Positions 18,292 through 27,187 of a stretch of DNA of 64,000 nucleotides are shown here, piece after piece. Below the pieces are notes generated by a model. That model worked only from the letters and a program-made list of their open reading frames with translations, did not search any database and was not told the origin of the DNA. Position numbers and translations under genes: made by a program. This DNA comes from CAYTGM01 sp964437365 (GTDB lineage: Bacteria; Sumerlaeota; Sumerlaeia; SLMS01). The DNA is taken from assembly GCA_964437365.1 (NCBI GenBank), contig CAYTGM010000009.1, positions 62,001 through 126,000 of the forward strand, in the 5' to 3' direction. The first letter of the stretch is position 1. Each line of letters begins with the position of its first letter.

Positions 18292-19845
18292 ATGGTAGCT
18301 GACTTATTGATCATCGGTGTTGGAGCTGCGGGAGCGGCCTGTGCCATCAAGGCCGCAGACCTGGGGCTGAAGGTGGTTGTGCTCAGTTCTCAACCAAAAC
18401 CTGACCAGGGCACCAATACCTCCTGGGCCCAGGGAGGCATTATCTACCGCGGAAAGACAGATAAACCGGAACTGCTGGCCAAAGATATCATGGAAGCAGG
18501 GCATGGACTCTGTCTGCCGGAAGCTGTCCGACTCGTCTCAGAGCGTGGACCGGAAATCGTTGAGGAACTTCTCATCGACCGCTGCAAGGTTCCCTTTGAT
18601 CGGACCCAAAAGGATGACCTCGACTTTACAGAGGAAGCCGCGCACTCTACCCCGCGAATTATTCATGTGGAAGATGCCACGGGTAAGTCGATCGCTCAGC
18701 ATCTTGTTGAAGAAGTTGAGAAACATCCGAATATCACTCTTGTGAAGGATGCCCTGGCGATCGAGTTGATCATGCGAGGCCTTCATACTGCCAACCCTTC
18801 TGATATGTATCATCGCCCCAGATGCCTGGGCGCCTACGTCTATCTGAAAGAAGACAAGCTGGTTATTCCCTTTGTCGCTCGCGAGACGGTTCTGGCGTGC
18901 GGAGGCCTCGGACAGATCTATTTACATACAACCAACCCAAAGGGGGCTCGCGGAGATGGTCTCGCGATGGCCTATCGTGCCGGAGCTCAGGTTATTGGTC
19001 TGGAGTATATACAATTTCACCCGACAGCATTCTACCATCGGCTCTCCCCGAGATTCCTCTTAAGTGAATCCATGCGGGGCGAAGGGGCACGCCTTGTCGA
19101 TCGCCACGGCAATCGCTTCATGAAGAAATATCATGACTCTGGCGAACTGGCTCCACGCGATGTTGTGGCCCGGGCCATCCATCAGGAAATGATGGAACAG
19201 GGTGAGGATTGTATGTACCTCGATATCACCCACAAACCAGCCGAATGGGTTCGGTCGCGATTTCCCATGATCCATCAATACTGTTCTAAGTATGATATCG
19301 ATATCAGCAGTCGACCCTGTCCTGTCGTTCCTGCGGCACACTACTCCTGCGGCGGCGTTGCCGTGAATCTATACGGGAAAACGAATGTCAAAGGTTTGCG
19401 AGCGATTGGAGAAGTCAGCTGCACAGGCGTCCACGGTGCCAATCGACTTGCCAGCACTTCGCTCCTGGAGGCAGTCACCTGGGGATACCAGACGGCCGAG
19501 GGAGCTTTGGAAGATTATAAAGACAATCCGCTTCCCGACGACACTCACGTTCTCCCCTGGCAATTCGAAACAGAAGAAGTGGACCCCATGCTGATCAAGC
19601 AGGACTCGACAACGATTCAGCTGACCATGTGGAATTATGTCGGTCTTGTCAGGCGAACAAAAAACCTGAACCGAGCTCTGAAGATTCTTCGAGAACTTCA
19701 GTTCGAAATTGAAAGTTTCTACCGGCGTGCTGAACTGAGCGATGATGTGATTGGACTTCGTAACATGGTTCAGACAGCGCTTGCGGTAACCCACTCAGCG
19801 TATAGAAACCGTACCAGTCGCGGCGGTCATTATCGACTCGACTGA
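18292..19845 (+). CDS. nadB: L-aspartate oxidase
   Basis: NadB oxidises L-aspartate to iminoaspartate, the first step of de novo NAD synthesis, with FAD. The 517-aa protein has the N-terminal dinucleotide fold GVGAAGAACAIKAADLGL, the SWAQGGI segment, and the succinate-dehydrogenase-like core: GGLGQIYLHTTNP, YIQFHPTAFYH, ESMRGEGARLVDRHG, RDVVARAIH and ANRLASTSLLEA. Length is normal for the family. The start is preceded by GGGAAAAAGG. NadA and NadC are not in the window. Confidence 0.93.
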   Translation: MVADLLIIGVGAAGAACAIKAADLGLKVVVLSSQPKPDQGTNTSWAQGGIIYRGKTDKPELLAKDIMEAGHGLCLPEAVRLVSERGPEIVEELLIDRCKVPFDRTQKDDLDFTEEAAHSTPRIIHVEDATGKSIAQHLVEEVEKHPNITLVKDALAIELIMRGLHTANPSDMYHRPRCLGAYVYLKEDKLVIPFVARETVLACGGLGQIYLHTTNPKGARGDGLAMAYRAGAQVIGLEYIQFHPTAFYHRLSPRFLLSESMRGEGARLVDRHGNRFMKKYHDSGELAPRDVVARAIHQEMMEQGEDCMYLDITHKPAEWVRSRFPMIHQYCSKYDIDISSRPCPVVPAAHYSCGGVAVNLYGKTNVKGLRAIGEVSCTGVHGANRLASTSLLEAVTWGYQTAEGALEDYKDNPLPDDTHVLPWQFETEEVDPMLIKQDSTTIQLTMWNYVGLVRRTKNLNRALKILRELQFEIESFYRRAELSDDVIGLRNMVQTALAVTHSAYRNRTSRGGHYRLD

Positions 19846-19880
19846 TTAACTGTCAATTCTCCAATGGGCTTATCTTATCT

Positions 19881-20732
19881 ATGTCTACTCAGAAACAACG
19901 CGTCTCAGCACTGCGGGAAATTCTTAAGTCAGGAAAAACATCTGGTGCACCGGCGGTTCATGACTGCCTTAGCGCTCTTCTGGCAGAACAGGCAGGCTTT
20001 CCCTTTGTCTTCACCAGCGGATTCGGCATATCAGCTTCCAGACTTGGTTTACCCGACCACGGGTACCTGACAGCCACTGAGAACCTGGATACTTTGAAGA
20101 ATATCTGCTCGGCAATAAACATTCCTGTAATCGCAGATATAGACACGGGCTATGGAAATGAAAGTAATGTGCGACGGACGATCACGAATGCCATTTCAAA
20201 TGGTGTTGCCGGCGTTCTGCTGGAAGACCAGGTTTGGCCAAAGCGGTGCGGACACCTGGAAGGGAAACAGGTCATTTCTGCGGATGAGTATATACACAAA
20301 CTCAAGGCTGCCATTGATGCTCGCGGAGACGATGATCTGGTGATCGTTTCCCGGACAGACTCACTCGCTGTTCATGGGTTTGATGAAGCTATTAGACGAG
20401 GCAAACTCTACGAAGAAGCAGGAGCCGATGTGCTCTTCGTTGAAGCTCCTGAATCTGTGGAACAATTAGAGACCATTAGCAAGACCTTCCCGAAGATTCC
20501 CCTCATGGCAAACATGATCGAAGGCGGCAAGACTCCCTGTCTATCACTGACCGAACTGAACAAACTCGGATTCACGATTGTTGCCTACGCCTTGACTGGC
20601 CTCTTTTCCATGACGGATGCTTTGCAGAAGACCTATCGAGAACTGATCGAGAAGGAAGATGTGACCGCGATTTCGAGCGGCCAGGTGGACTTCGGTTCCT
20701 TCATGTCAATTATCAACAGAAGATCATCATAA
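19881..20732 (+). CDS. Isocitrate lyase/PEP mutase superfamily enzyme
   Basis: This 283-aa TIM-barrel enzyme has the superfamily signatures DIDTGYG (86-92, metal binding) and KRCGH (121-125, the active-site loop, with the C and H kept). The SRTDSLAVHGFDEAI and LLEDQ segments also fit. It could be a 2-methylisocitrate lyase-like, oxaloacetate decarboxylase-like or phosphonopyruvate-type enzyme; motif reading cannot separate these. It begins 35 bases after nadB, so a shared transcript is possible. Its last 100 bases are duplicated at 23485-23585. Confidence 0.8.
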   Translation: MSTQKQRVSALREILKSGKTSGAPAVHDCLSALLAEQAGFPFVFTSGFGISASRLGLPDHGYLTATENLDTLKNICSAINIPVIADIDTGYGNESNVRRTITNAISNGVAGVLLEDQVWPKRCGHLEGKQVISADEYIHKLKAAIDARGDDDLVIVSRTDSLAVHGFDEAIRRGKLYEEAGADVLFVEAPESVEQLETISKTFPKIPLMANMIEGGKTPCLSLTELNKLGFTIVAYALTGLFSMTDALQKTYRELIEKEDVTAISSGQVDFGSFMSIINRRSS

Positions 20733-20894
20733 CAACTTTCTAGAGTGATCTTATGAAGTAATGATGAGATCGATGGTGAGCGAGAGGGGTGGATTTGTGT
20801 GCTTGGGAACGCAGTCATAGTGCTGCTATTTCGAGACCTGCCCGCGCGTTGTCGTTGAGTTCATTGCCATCGTTCTTGTCATCGCTGGTGGTGT
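20641..20894 (+). repeat. Segmental duplication, copy A
   Basis: 20641-20740 (end of the lyase-superfamily gene and its stop) matches 23485-23585 at about 88 of 100 bases, and 20841-20894 matches 23767-23820 at 50 of 54. The order of the two blocks is the same in both copies. In between, copy A carries the MITE-like fragment where copy B has unrelated sequence. Confidence 0.7.
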
Positions 20895-21111
20895 AGAATT
20901 AGGGACTGCCGGGATTTTCTGGACGCGAAGTATATTGAATGACTGCGGCATATGGTTGCTCAGATGTACCGAAAAGCACCGAAATTTCGGGCAACAGGTG
21001 TTTGCAACCGAGTATCTCCAGGCCGGCAATGAAAGACTTTTTATTATAAATCTAAACGACTTCAAACACCGATTACATCGCTCTTTTTTGTATGAAGGCA
21101 AAGAGTTTCCT
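20733..21111. other. Spacer with repeat fragment and relic of the downstream gene's 5' region
   Basis: It holds a truncated MITE-like copy (20742-20836) and then, at 20841-20894, a 54-base segment that matches 23767-23820 (the codons for the membrane anchor of the 898-aa protein) at 50 of 54 positions by eye. The frame continues as a plus-strand stretch of about 90 codons without recognisable domains. I take it as a decayed relic, not a gene. Confidence 0.6.
20742..20836 (+). repeat. MITE-like element, copy 2 (left end only)
   Basis: This matches 17685-17779 with almost no length change: the terminal AGAGTGATCTT, then CGAGAGGGGTGGAT and ATTTCGAG are shared. It stops where the sequence similar to the downstream gene begins, so the right end is missing. 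Confidence 0.6.
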
Positions 21112-22881
21112 CTATCTTGTCACCCAGGAATTCACCCTCGCCTTGGGCGGTCCCACATAGTCAATTCGCACAGCACCAGAGTAGAACCTGTTTCCGGTTG
21201 CCGTCGAATTTGAAACAGAAATGCTATGGATTCCCAGACCATCGGATTCTCCGGTTGTAAATTCAAATTCTCCCAACTCTATCCATCGGTTATTTAATCC
21301 TGCCGATGGATGCTGATCTATATCGAAAGTTGCCGATCCACCATCATACTGCACCGTGTACTGAACCAGAATGTTGTTCGTGCTTTCTGGAAAGGCGACT
21401 TCTATACTATATATACCTGGTACATCAAATACAGGGCTGAAGCGAGCTGTCCTCCCAGTGGAAGACGCCCCAACATACCTTTGTGTCCCTTCATTGGTTA
21501 CACCAGGGGCAGTGAATGAAACTGATGAATTTCCCCAGCTTCCACTGAGTTCCTCATACCACTGATTATTCAAGCCATTCGTTCCTCCTTGAACAATCAT
21601 CGTGGGTGGCGCTCCTGACAATTCTGGCCTTACAGTGACACTGAACCCTAACTCACTATCCGCAGGTCCAAAATATCCAACGGGAGTACTTGATAGTGCG
21701 AATGTTTCCTGATAATTGGTATCTAATGAAACTTTCGGTGCTACCAGATTCAGAGTGATCGTTGCATCTTGCCCCGAAGGAACTGTGGAGGGGCTCATGG
21801 AGAAGAAGGAGGTTTCTTGACCGCTTGGAATGAAATCGCTCGGGCGGTTGAAGGCCCGGCTGGTGATAACCGATATGTTTTCTGTCGTCCAGGTTTCCGT
21901 GCCAAGATTAGTGTAATTAGCTATGACGGGGTAGTCTTCTCCTGACCTTGTCAGGTTATTATATACAACCGAATTAAGCCGTGCATCCCATGGAGGTATT
22001 GTCGGGGGTATTGAAGTAACAGCAATCGCATTGCTTACCGAGCGCTCACCCAGGTGGTCGTAGTTTGAATTGTCTGATGGATAATTGATGACGCCGTTGA
22101 AAGGTTCTCCTTGGGCCCATAGAGTAGTTGACCCACCGCCATCCAGATTCGTTGAATTATTGCAACCAAGCAAGAGCATTGTTTGAGCTAGCTCTTCACA
22201 AGTCATTCCAGCAGCAGAATCCGTTCGCCCATCAACTGTCAGCATGATCAATTGATTTTCAGGCGTTACACCGACAGCACTTCTAGGATTTCGAGCTGTA
22301 CAATGACTACCGATACCAGAAAGGTAGGCAGAGTCTATATCACCTCCATTGGTTAACATCGGACCGTTAGCAAGAATATCAGTAGAACTCACATCATCTG
22401 ACCAACCCCCTGCAGGTATTTCCGTCACATTTACATTATCTAAAGCATCAATGGTGAGACCGCTGTCATAGCTCCAGGCGCCTTTTGAAGGGACGTCGCC
22501 TTGTGGGATTTCAACGCCTCCGACTCTCAGGTAAGTCTCATGTCCTCCCAGTCCAGCGCGTGTATCAAAGTAAGTTCCATTGATACCAGCTACTGCAGAT
22601 GGAAACTGGTTTGGAATAATCGCGCTTGTTCTTCCTCGTGATGAAGCAAGATAAGGAATCACAACCCCAACGTTTGGGTTATTCAGATCCACTTCAATAT
22701 AGCTGACACTTTGAGGTGCTCCATAAAGGTCTTCGAAGAGGTAATAATTCCAGACAACACCATCACCAATTTCTCTTTGAAACCATTCGACATTACTCAG
22801 TTCATCGGCTGCCAGGTCAGCGGTGGATAGTAGGCATAGGATTAATCCGTTCAGTAGGTTAATTACTTTTGCCAACTTCAA
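21112..22881 (-). CDS. Exported phosphodiester glycosidase (NAGPA-like) with golvesin-like C-terminus
   Basis: The 589-aa protein has a signal peptide (about 1-25). Residues 75-290 show the NAGPA/phosphodiester glycosidase pattern: AGINGTYFDTRAG, the GAWSYD region, and CNNSTNLDGGGSTTLW at about 230-245. In characterised members the domain cleaves sugar-1-phosphodiester bonds. A beta-rich middle follows. The last about 150 residues (GGTNGLNNQWYEELSGSWG, QYTVQYDGGSATFDIDQ, WIELGEF) resemble the golvesin-C domain often found in secreted carbohydrate-active enzymes. It is the only minus-strand gene in this stretch and is bracketed by the duplicated blocks A and B, so it was likely acquired or moved. 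Confidence 0.8.
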   Translation of the reverse strand: MKLAKVINLLNGLILCLLSTADLAADELSNVEWFQREIGDGVVWNYYLFEDLYGAPQSVSYIEVDLNNPNVGVVIPYLASSRGRTSAIIPNQFPSAVAGINGTYFDTRAGLGGHETYLRVGGVEIPQGDVPSKGAWSYDSGLTIDALDNVNVTEIPAGGWSDDVSSTDILANGPMLTNGGDIDSAYLSGIGSHCTARNPRSAVGVTPENQLIMLTVDGRTDSAAGMTCEELAQTMLLLGCNNSTNLDGGGSTTLWAQGEPFNGVINYPSDNSNYDHLGERSVSNAIAVTSIPPTIPPWDARLNSVVYNNLTRSGEDYPVIANYTNLGTETWTTENISVITSRAFNRPSDFIPSGQETSFFSMSPSTVPSGQDATITLNLVAPKVSLDTNYQETFALSSTPVGYFGPADSELGFSVTVRPELSGAPPTMIVQGGTNGLNNQWYEELSGSWGNSSVSFTAPGVTNEGTQRYVGASSTGRTARFSPVFDVPGIYSIEVAFPESTNNILVQYTVQYDGGSATFDIDQHPSAGLNNRWIELGEFEFTTGESDGLGIHSISVSNSTATGNRFYSGAVRIDYVGPPKARVNSWVTR

Positions 22882-23731
22882 TTTAACACTCCATCCTTCA
22901 TGATCTGCTCATGCTAATTATGAAATCAGTTTCTAACTTTGTATTTATCGTTTCCAATGCATACTATTTATCGCGTATGAATTTAGGAGAACTCAAGGAC
23001 TTTCATTGGAGCTCATTGCAAGAGAAACTGAATCACGACCTGTCTTTTTTGAGAAGACTCAGCCTACCTTTCTCCACGCTGAACATTGCTTCACAAGCGA
23101 ACAACACTTGCATAATATCTTCGACTTTTCGGTATATACTTAAATAAAGACCATCTTCTTATGTCGCGGCGCCCATTCTTCGTAGATTCATCGCCAGAGT
23201 GGTTAGTGTCATATAAACCGCCGCCTTTTTTCGTACCACTCAAGTAGAGCTTTGTCCTTCCCATACCCAATTTTGAGGCGAGCAAATGGCGCTTCTACCT
23301 CCCAACCTTTTCTCTCCAAGGTTCTCCCCCTTCTTTACTCCAGTTTTTTTCTTGTCAGGTCTTTGAATCTCACGAGTTTTTCACTTCGTTCAATCCTTCT
23401 CAAATCCCCGGAGGTACGCATCTCCTTTAGCTCACATCTCCTGCGGCTTTTTATTGTATCATCTCATTTCTTAACAATATCGCAAACTGATCGAGAAAGA
23501 AGATGTCACCGCGATGTTGAACGGTCAGGTGGACTTTAGTTCCTTCATGTCAATTATCAAATAGAAGATTATCATAACTACTTTCCAAATGACCAAACCT
23601 GAATTCGACCATCTCGGGTCTACGTATTAGATAGAACCCTTACATTTGAACGGTTGACTGTATTTGCCCGTGCATGTACCTGTTGTCTGAAATATCAAAG
23701 AGGACTTCCATCGGAGGACTTACCCCATCTT
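22882..23731. other. Non-coding region with IS remnant and duplicated block
   Basis: 850 bases without an intact gene. From left to right: AT-rich sequence upstream of the glycosidase gene, a transposase C-terminal remnant (23159-23328, minus), low-complexity T/C-rich sequence, and block B of the duplication (from 23485). The final 140 bases are the leader of the 898-aa gene. Confidence 0.55.
23159..23328 (-). pseudogene. Remnant of a DDE transposase C-terminus
   Basis: On the minus strand one frame reads TLERKGWEVEAPFARLKIGYGK down to the AAAAAA run near 23230, and after a frame change the next reads KAAVYMTLTTLAMNLRRMGAAT and stops. The pattern EVEAPFARLK, then K-A-A-V-Y and LTTLAMNLRRM, resembles the C-terminal end of IS1182/IS4-group transposases, with the catalytic glutamate in EVEA. 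No N-terminal part and no inverted-repeat ends were found. The family call is by pattern only. Confidence 0.4.
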
Positions 23732-23820
23732 ATGAGCCAGAATTCACGCCAGACCCGCCTGGGGTCCCCGCGCGTTATCGTTGCGTTCATTGCCACCGTT
23801 TTTGTCATCGCTGGTGGTGT
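23485..23820 (+). repeat. Segmental duplication, copy B
   Basis: Block 23485-23585 repeats the last codons and stop of the lyase-superfamily gene and still reads as its C-terminus (LIEKEDVTAM, GQVDFSSFMSIIK, stop). Block 23767-23820 is the functional anchor region of the 898-aa gene. This is probably the original junction between the two genes, or its duplicate. Confidence 0.65.
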
Positions 23821-26428
23821 CCTCATTTTGAGGAACTCAGGCTTCAACAGTGATACAGGGTCCTTGTTTTCCTTTTTCAGTAGCAGTGAAGAAGCTGAAA
23901 GTACAACGACCGCCGTAGATGTCTCGAATGTGATGCCGGAGGAACAGGGCCGAAGCCATACTCCTGAAGACCCGGATACGGAAACAGAGGCAGTTGTGGT
24001 CGAAGCGGAAGAATACCTGCCCCTTGATGGCGACTCGAGTGCGGCTGGCTCATCAACACCCGGCAATATGAACTATACACCCGGCTCAATGAGCGGCGAT
24101 GGCAGCAACAACACTTCTGGAAACTCCAGACCTGATATAGACCCACCACTCCCGGGTAGAGGCCATCTTGCTGTCCGTGTTTTTGACCCAACTGGCGGCA
24201 ATGTTCCCGATGTTGTCGTAAGCGCTCACAATCAGGAGAACCTGCAGGTCAATCAGGCTGACTTTCTTCTAACGGACCAAAGTCCCGAACAGGCGCTTGT
24301 GACTGACGTCACAGGTGGCGTCTATTTCTTTAACCTGCCCGAAGGAACCTACCTGGTTTCGGCTCTTGCACCCGAGAATTTCCCCTACCGTTTTCCCATC
24401 CCAGAGGTCGTGAAAATTGGAGACGGTAAGATGGAGTCTCTCGAGATTCGGTTACAGGAGGGGGAAAAGCTTGAGGGTGTCGTTTATGATGAAAATCGCG
24501 AACCCCTGGAAGGAGCCGATGTTGTTGCCTATTTGATCACAGATGTGCAGCGGGCGAAGACAGACTCAGAAGGCCGCTTTGTTATACACGGTCTTCCGGA
24601 AGGGGCGAATATCAGTCGATTGACTGTCAGCTATCTGGATTACAGTCCACAGACACGTCGTCAGATTTTTGCTCGTGACGGTTTGCAGAAATTCTACATG
24701 GAGCGGATGAACGATGTCACGATGGTAGTCCGGTGGGAAGAGGACCTGGTACCTGTAGAATTCTATTCGTATAGACTTCTTCTTAAGTCGGCAACGGGCC
24801 TGTACCAGGTTGTTCCTGATAAGAGTGGTCGTGTTGATGACCCCAAAGGTTCCGTGGAGCTTCCAGACCTGCGAGATGGTGAGTGGCGAGCCGAGGTCAG
24901 TGTTCTGGGACCTGATAATCAACCGACCGCCATTGAAGCTTCCCGGGAATTCAAGTTGGGTGAAGGACAGCACAATCTGATCGTCATTGTTCCCGTATCG
25001 GGGGGATCTGTACTCCGCGGATATACATACTTGAATGATGAGGAAACGATCGCCTCGGCAGCGCGAGTTTCTGTGATTCCTCCTTCAGCCGGGGTGAACC
25101 AACCACTGGACCTGGGTGATTTCACGAATTGGCGCACACGCTCTGATGCGGAGGGATATTTCGAATTTCGCGGATTGACTCCAGGGAATTATGCCCTCTC
25201 GGCATCATATGGTGTTTTCAGTACGACCAAGGCCGTGGATGTCGTCGTGCCCGAAGCCGGGGAAGCAGAAGTTGCCAAGCTGATTCTGACAGAAGGCGGG
25301 GAGATATTCGGAGTTGTAAAAGATACATATGGCAACCCGGTGGCTGGAGCTAACCTCGTTGTTATGGAGCAAAAACTGAATGCGGATGGATGGAATAGTC
25401 GGTTTGCAGTAGCAGATGAAAAGGGTGTATATAGTTTTCAAAATCTCCCCGAAGGAGCTCATTATCTTCGAATACGGCCGGGAGCGAACCATCCCCAGGA
25501 GGAAAGAATTGTACATCTGGAGTCTGGTGAGAGAAAAGAGGAGAACTTTGATTTTTCGGAAGGCGTGCTATTGATGGGTCAGATTCTCATTAACAATGAA
25601 CCTGATGCACGCGCAAATGGTTCGCAACTGACGAGGAATGGCGGTCGCGTGGCAACACTGACAGTGGATGGCGAAGGGAACTTTGAGACAAGAATTCTTC
25701 CAGGCAAGTACGTGCTCTCTCCACCGATTCCCGGAGTTTCGGAACCCTTTGAAATCAAGGAGGAGCCTGATGAACAAGAGCAAAACTTTAACTTCGAGAT
25801 TGTGGATGTTGATGTGATCGTTCAATTCAAGAACGAGGCAGACTTCGCGCCGGGACAGGTCGTTATATCGCCTGAGGAAACAGGGACTCAATATGGCTTT
25901 CTCAGGCGACGCCTGGACCAGGAAAATCGCTATATACAAGCTCTTGTCGGTGGGAAATATACCGCAACCTATACTTCCTTTGACAAAAAATGGCGAGGTC
26001 AGACCGAGTGGATCAAGGTGGGTGTGGGCGAAGAGAATGTCTTTGAAATTAAAGCGGAAAAGACAACAAAAGGAAACAAAATCGGAGAGTGGAAGACCGG
26101 TGATCTATCTAATGTGAATTTCCGCTGGTTAGAGTATGATGTCACATCGATGATTGAGGGAAATGCTGATATAACGATTGTCGCCCAGTACGAGAGTGGA
26201 CGACATGCTGCTGTAACCAAGCGTGCTCAGATTATGATGAATGGTAATCTGGTTGGATCCTCGGGACACAATGGCTGGACAGGTGCAGATCATTTTAACA
26301 ATGCCTATCATCTGAGTTTAAACACGTTCCAGGAGGGGGCTGAATACACAATTCGGATTCAAATGAAAACTGACGGAGGGAACGACTCTAACGGGTCTGT
26401 CTATATGTACCAGACGGCGATTGAATGA
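23732..26428 (+). CDS. Large anchored surface protein with repeated carboxypeptidase-regulatory-like domains
   Basis: With the ATG at 23732 (GGAGG about 13 bases upstream) the product has 898 aa. A hydrophobic segment at about 14-35 (VIVAFIATVFVIAGGVLIL) serves as membrane anchor or signal. A Ser/Thr/Gly/Asp-rich linker leads to several beta-sandwich modules of the CarboxypepD_reg type; typical are GVVYDENREPLEGADVVAY, SEGRFVIHGLPEG, GVVKDTYGNPVAGANL and KGVYSFQNLPEG. No protease or other enzyme domain is seen. The C-terminal 100 residues are a further beta-rich, possibly carbohydrate-binding module. A structural or adhesive role is likely. The leader overlaps block B of the duplication. Confidence 0.75.
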   Translation: MSQNSRQTRLGSPRVIVAFIATVFVIAGGVLILRNSGFNSDTGSLFSFFSSSEEAESTTTAVDVSNVMPEEQGRSHTPEDPDTETEAVVVEAEEYLPLDGDSSAAGSSTPGNMNYTPGSMSGDGSNNTSGNSRPDIDPPLPGRGHLAVRVFDPTGGNVPDVVVSAHNQENLQVNQADFLLTDQSPEQALVTDVTGGVYFFNLPEGTYLVSALAPENFPYRFPIPEVVKIGDGKMESLEIRLQEGEKLEGVVYDENREPLEGADVVAYLITDVQRAKTDSEGRFVIHGLPEGANISRLTVSYLDYSPQTRRQIFARDGLQKFYMERMNDVTMVVRWEEDLVPVEFYSYRLLLKSATGLYQVVPDKSGRVDDPKGSVELPDLRDGEWRAEVSVLGPDNQPTAIEASREFKLGEGQHNLIVIVPVSGGSVLRGYTYLNDEETIASAARVSVIPPSAGVNQPLDLGDFTNWRTRSDAEGYFEFRGLTPGNYALSASYGVFSTTKAVDVVVPEAGEAEVAKLILTEGGEIFGVVKDTYGNPVAGANLVVMEQKLNADGWNSRFAVADEKGVYSFQNLPEGAHYLRIRPGANHPQEERIVHLESGERKEENFDFSEGVLLMGQILINNEPDARANGSQLTRNGGRVATLTVDGEGNFETRILPGKYVLSPPIPGVSEPFEIKEEPDEQEQNFNFEIVDVDVIVQFKNEADFAPGQVVISPEETGTQYGFLRRRLDQENRYIQALVGGKYTATYTSFDKKWRGQTEWIKVGVGEENVFEIKAEKTTKGNKIGEWKTGDLSNVNFRWLEYDVTSMIEGNADITIVAQYESGRHAAVTKRAQIMMNGNLVGSSGHNGWTGADHFNNAYHLSLNTFQEGAEYTIRIQMKTDGGNDSNGSVYMYQTAIE

Positions 26429-26514
26429 AGTACTGGTATCGACTTTATGGAGTGTTCTTACTCTATAGCTAGTAGAGGTGTATCGGACTTCACAGCTCGT
26501 CTTGACAAAGGAGC

Positions 26515-26533
26515 AAACCTTGCATAAGGGTTT
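26515..26533. promoter_or_regulatory. Candidate operator for the toxin-antitoxin pair
   Basis: AAACCTTGCATAAGGGTTT is a near-palindrome about 50 bases before the antitoxin start. A TTGACA lies at 26502-26507, with TAAGGG 17 bases further as a poor -10. Overlap of a palindrome and a promoter would fit autoregulation by the antitoxin, which is known for Phd/Doc. The promoter itself is weak evidence. Confidence 0.35.
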
Positions 26534-26582
26534 GGGTTTATGTGTCTTGGCCAAGAGACGTATGATTTTTAAGGAGACTATA

Positions 26583-26780
26583 GTGGCAGAAGTTATACTC
26601 GAAATAGATGACAACAAAATCGCCGCCTTGAAAGAACGCGCTGCTAAGTACGGTCTTAATACTGACCAGTTTCTGAAAGCATCGATAGAAGATCTTCTCA
26701 ATGTTCCAGATCAAGACTTCAAATCTGCAGCACTGCGAGTTCTGGAAAAGAATAAAGAACTCTATCGACGACTCTCTTGA
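26583..26780 (+). CDS. Antitoxin of a Doc-type module
   Basis: The start is GTG at 26583 with AAGGAG six bases before it; the ATG further upstream has no such site and lies in the leader. The 65-aa acidic, helical product (VAEVILEIDDNKIAALKERA) resembles small antitoxins and DNA-binding partners found before Doc toxins. Its stop overlaps the toxin start by one base (TGATG), typical of coupled toxin-antitoxin genes. It is probably still able to repress its own promoter. If the toxin is dead, it is an orphan antitoxin. Confidence 0.7.
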   Translation: MAEVILEIDDNKIAALKERAAKYGLNTDQFLKASIEDLLNVPDQDFKSAALRVLEKNKELYRRLS

Positions 26781-27170
26781 TGCGACATCTATCATTTCTT
26801 GAGATACTCGAACTCCATGACTTAATTATTGAACAATCTGGGGGAGCTCACGGCATTCGTGATCTAAAGGGGCTGGAGTCGGCTCTTTCACAACCACATG
26901 CTACTTTTGATCAAAAGGACCTTTTATCCTGACCTGATTTCTAAGGCGTCTATCCCTGGCTTCTCACTTGTGATGAATCATCCGTTTATAGACGGTAATA
27001 AACGGATCGGCCACGCTGCACTTGAAACTTTGCTCTTTCTGAATGGTTCGAAATTAGAGGCCGACGTTGATGAACAGGAAAGAGTGATCCTTGGTGTTGC
27101 GTCAGGGGAAATCAGTCTATCCGATTTTGAGAATTGGGTAAGGTCCAAGGCGAAAAAAGTAGAAAAGTAA
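26780..27170 (+). pseudogene. Doc/Fic-type death-on-curing toxin, frameshifted
   Basis: Doc toxins phosphorylate EF-Tu and stop translation. From the ATG at 26780 the frame reads MRHLSFLEILELHD, GIRDLKGLESALSQPHATFD and ends at a TGA near 26930. The next frame continues as FYPDLISKASIPGFSLVMN and HPFIDGNKRIGHAALE, the Fic/Doc active-site loop with H and K/R intact, to 27170. One extra T in the TTTT run at 26922-26925 explains the break. Restoring the frame gives a full Doc of about 129 aa, so the defect is recent, a sequencing or assembly error, or slippage that tunes toxin output. Confidence 0.75.
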
Positions 27171-27187
27171 CAAAAGGTAGTGCCTTC

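Noticed and set aside
20935..21213. Plus-strand frame after the glycosidase stop region
   Set aside because: Continuation of the relic at 20841-20894; it overlaps the end of the glycosidase gene and has no domain.
22911..23147. Plus-strand 78-codon frame near the IS remnant
   Set aside because: No ribosome site or domain, and it sits in a decayed stretch.
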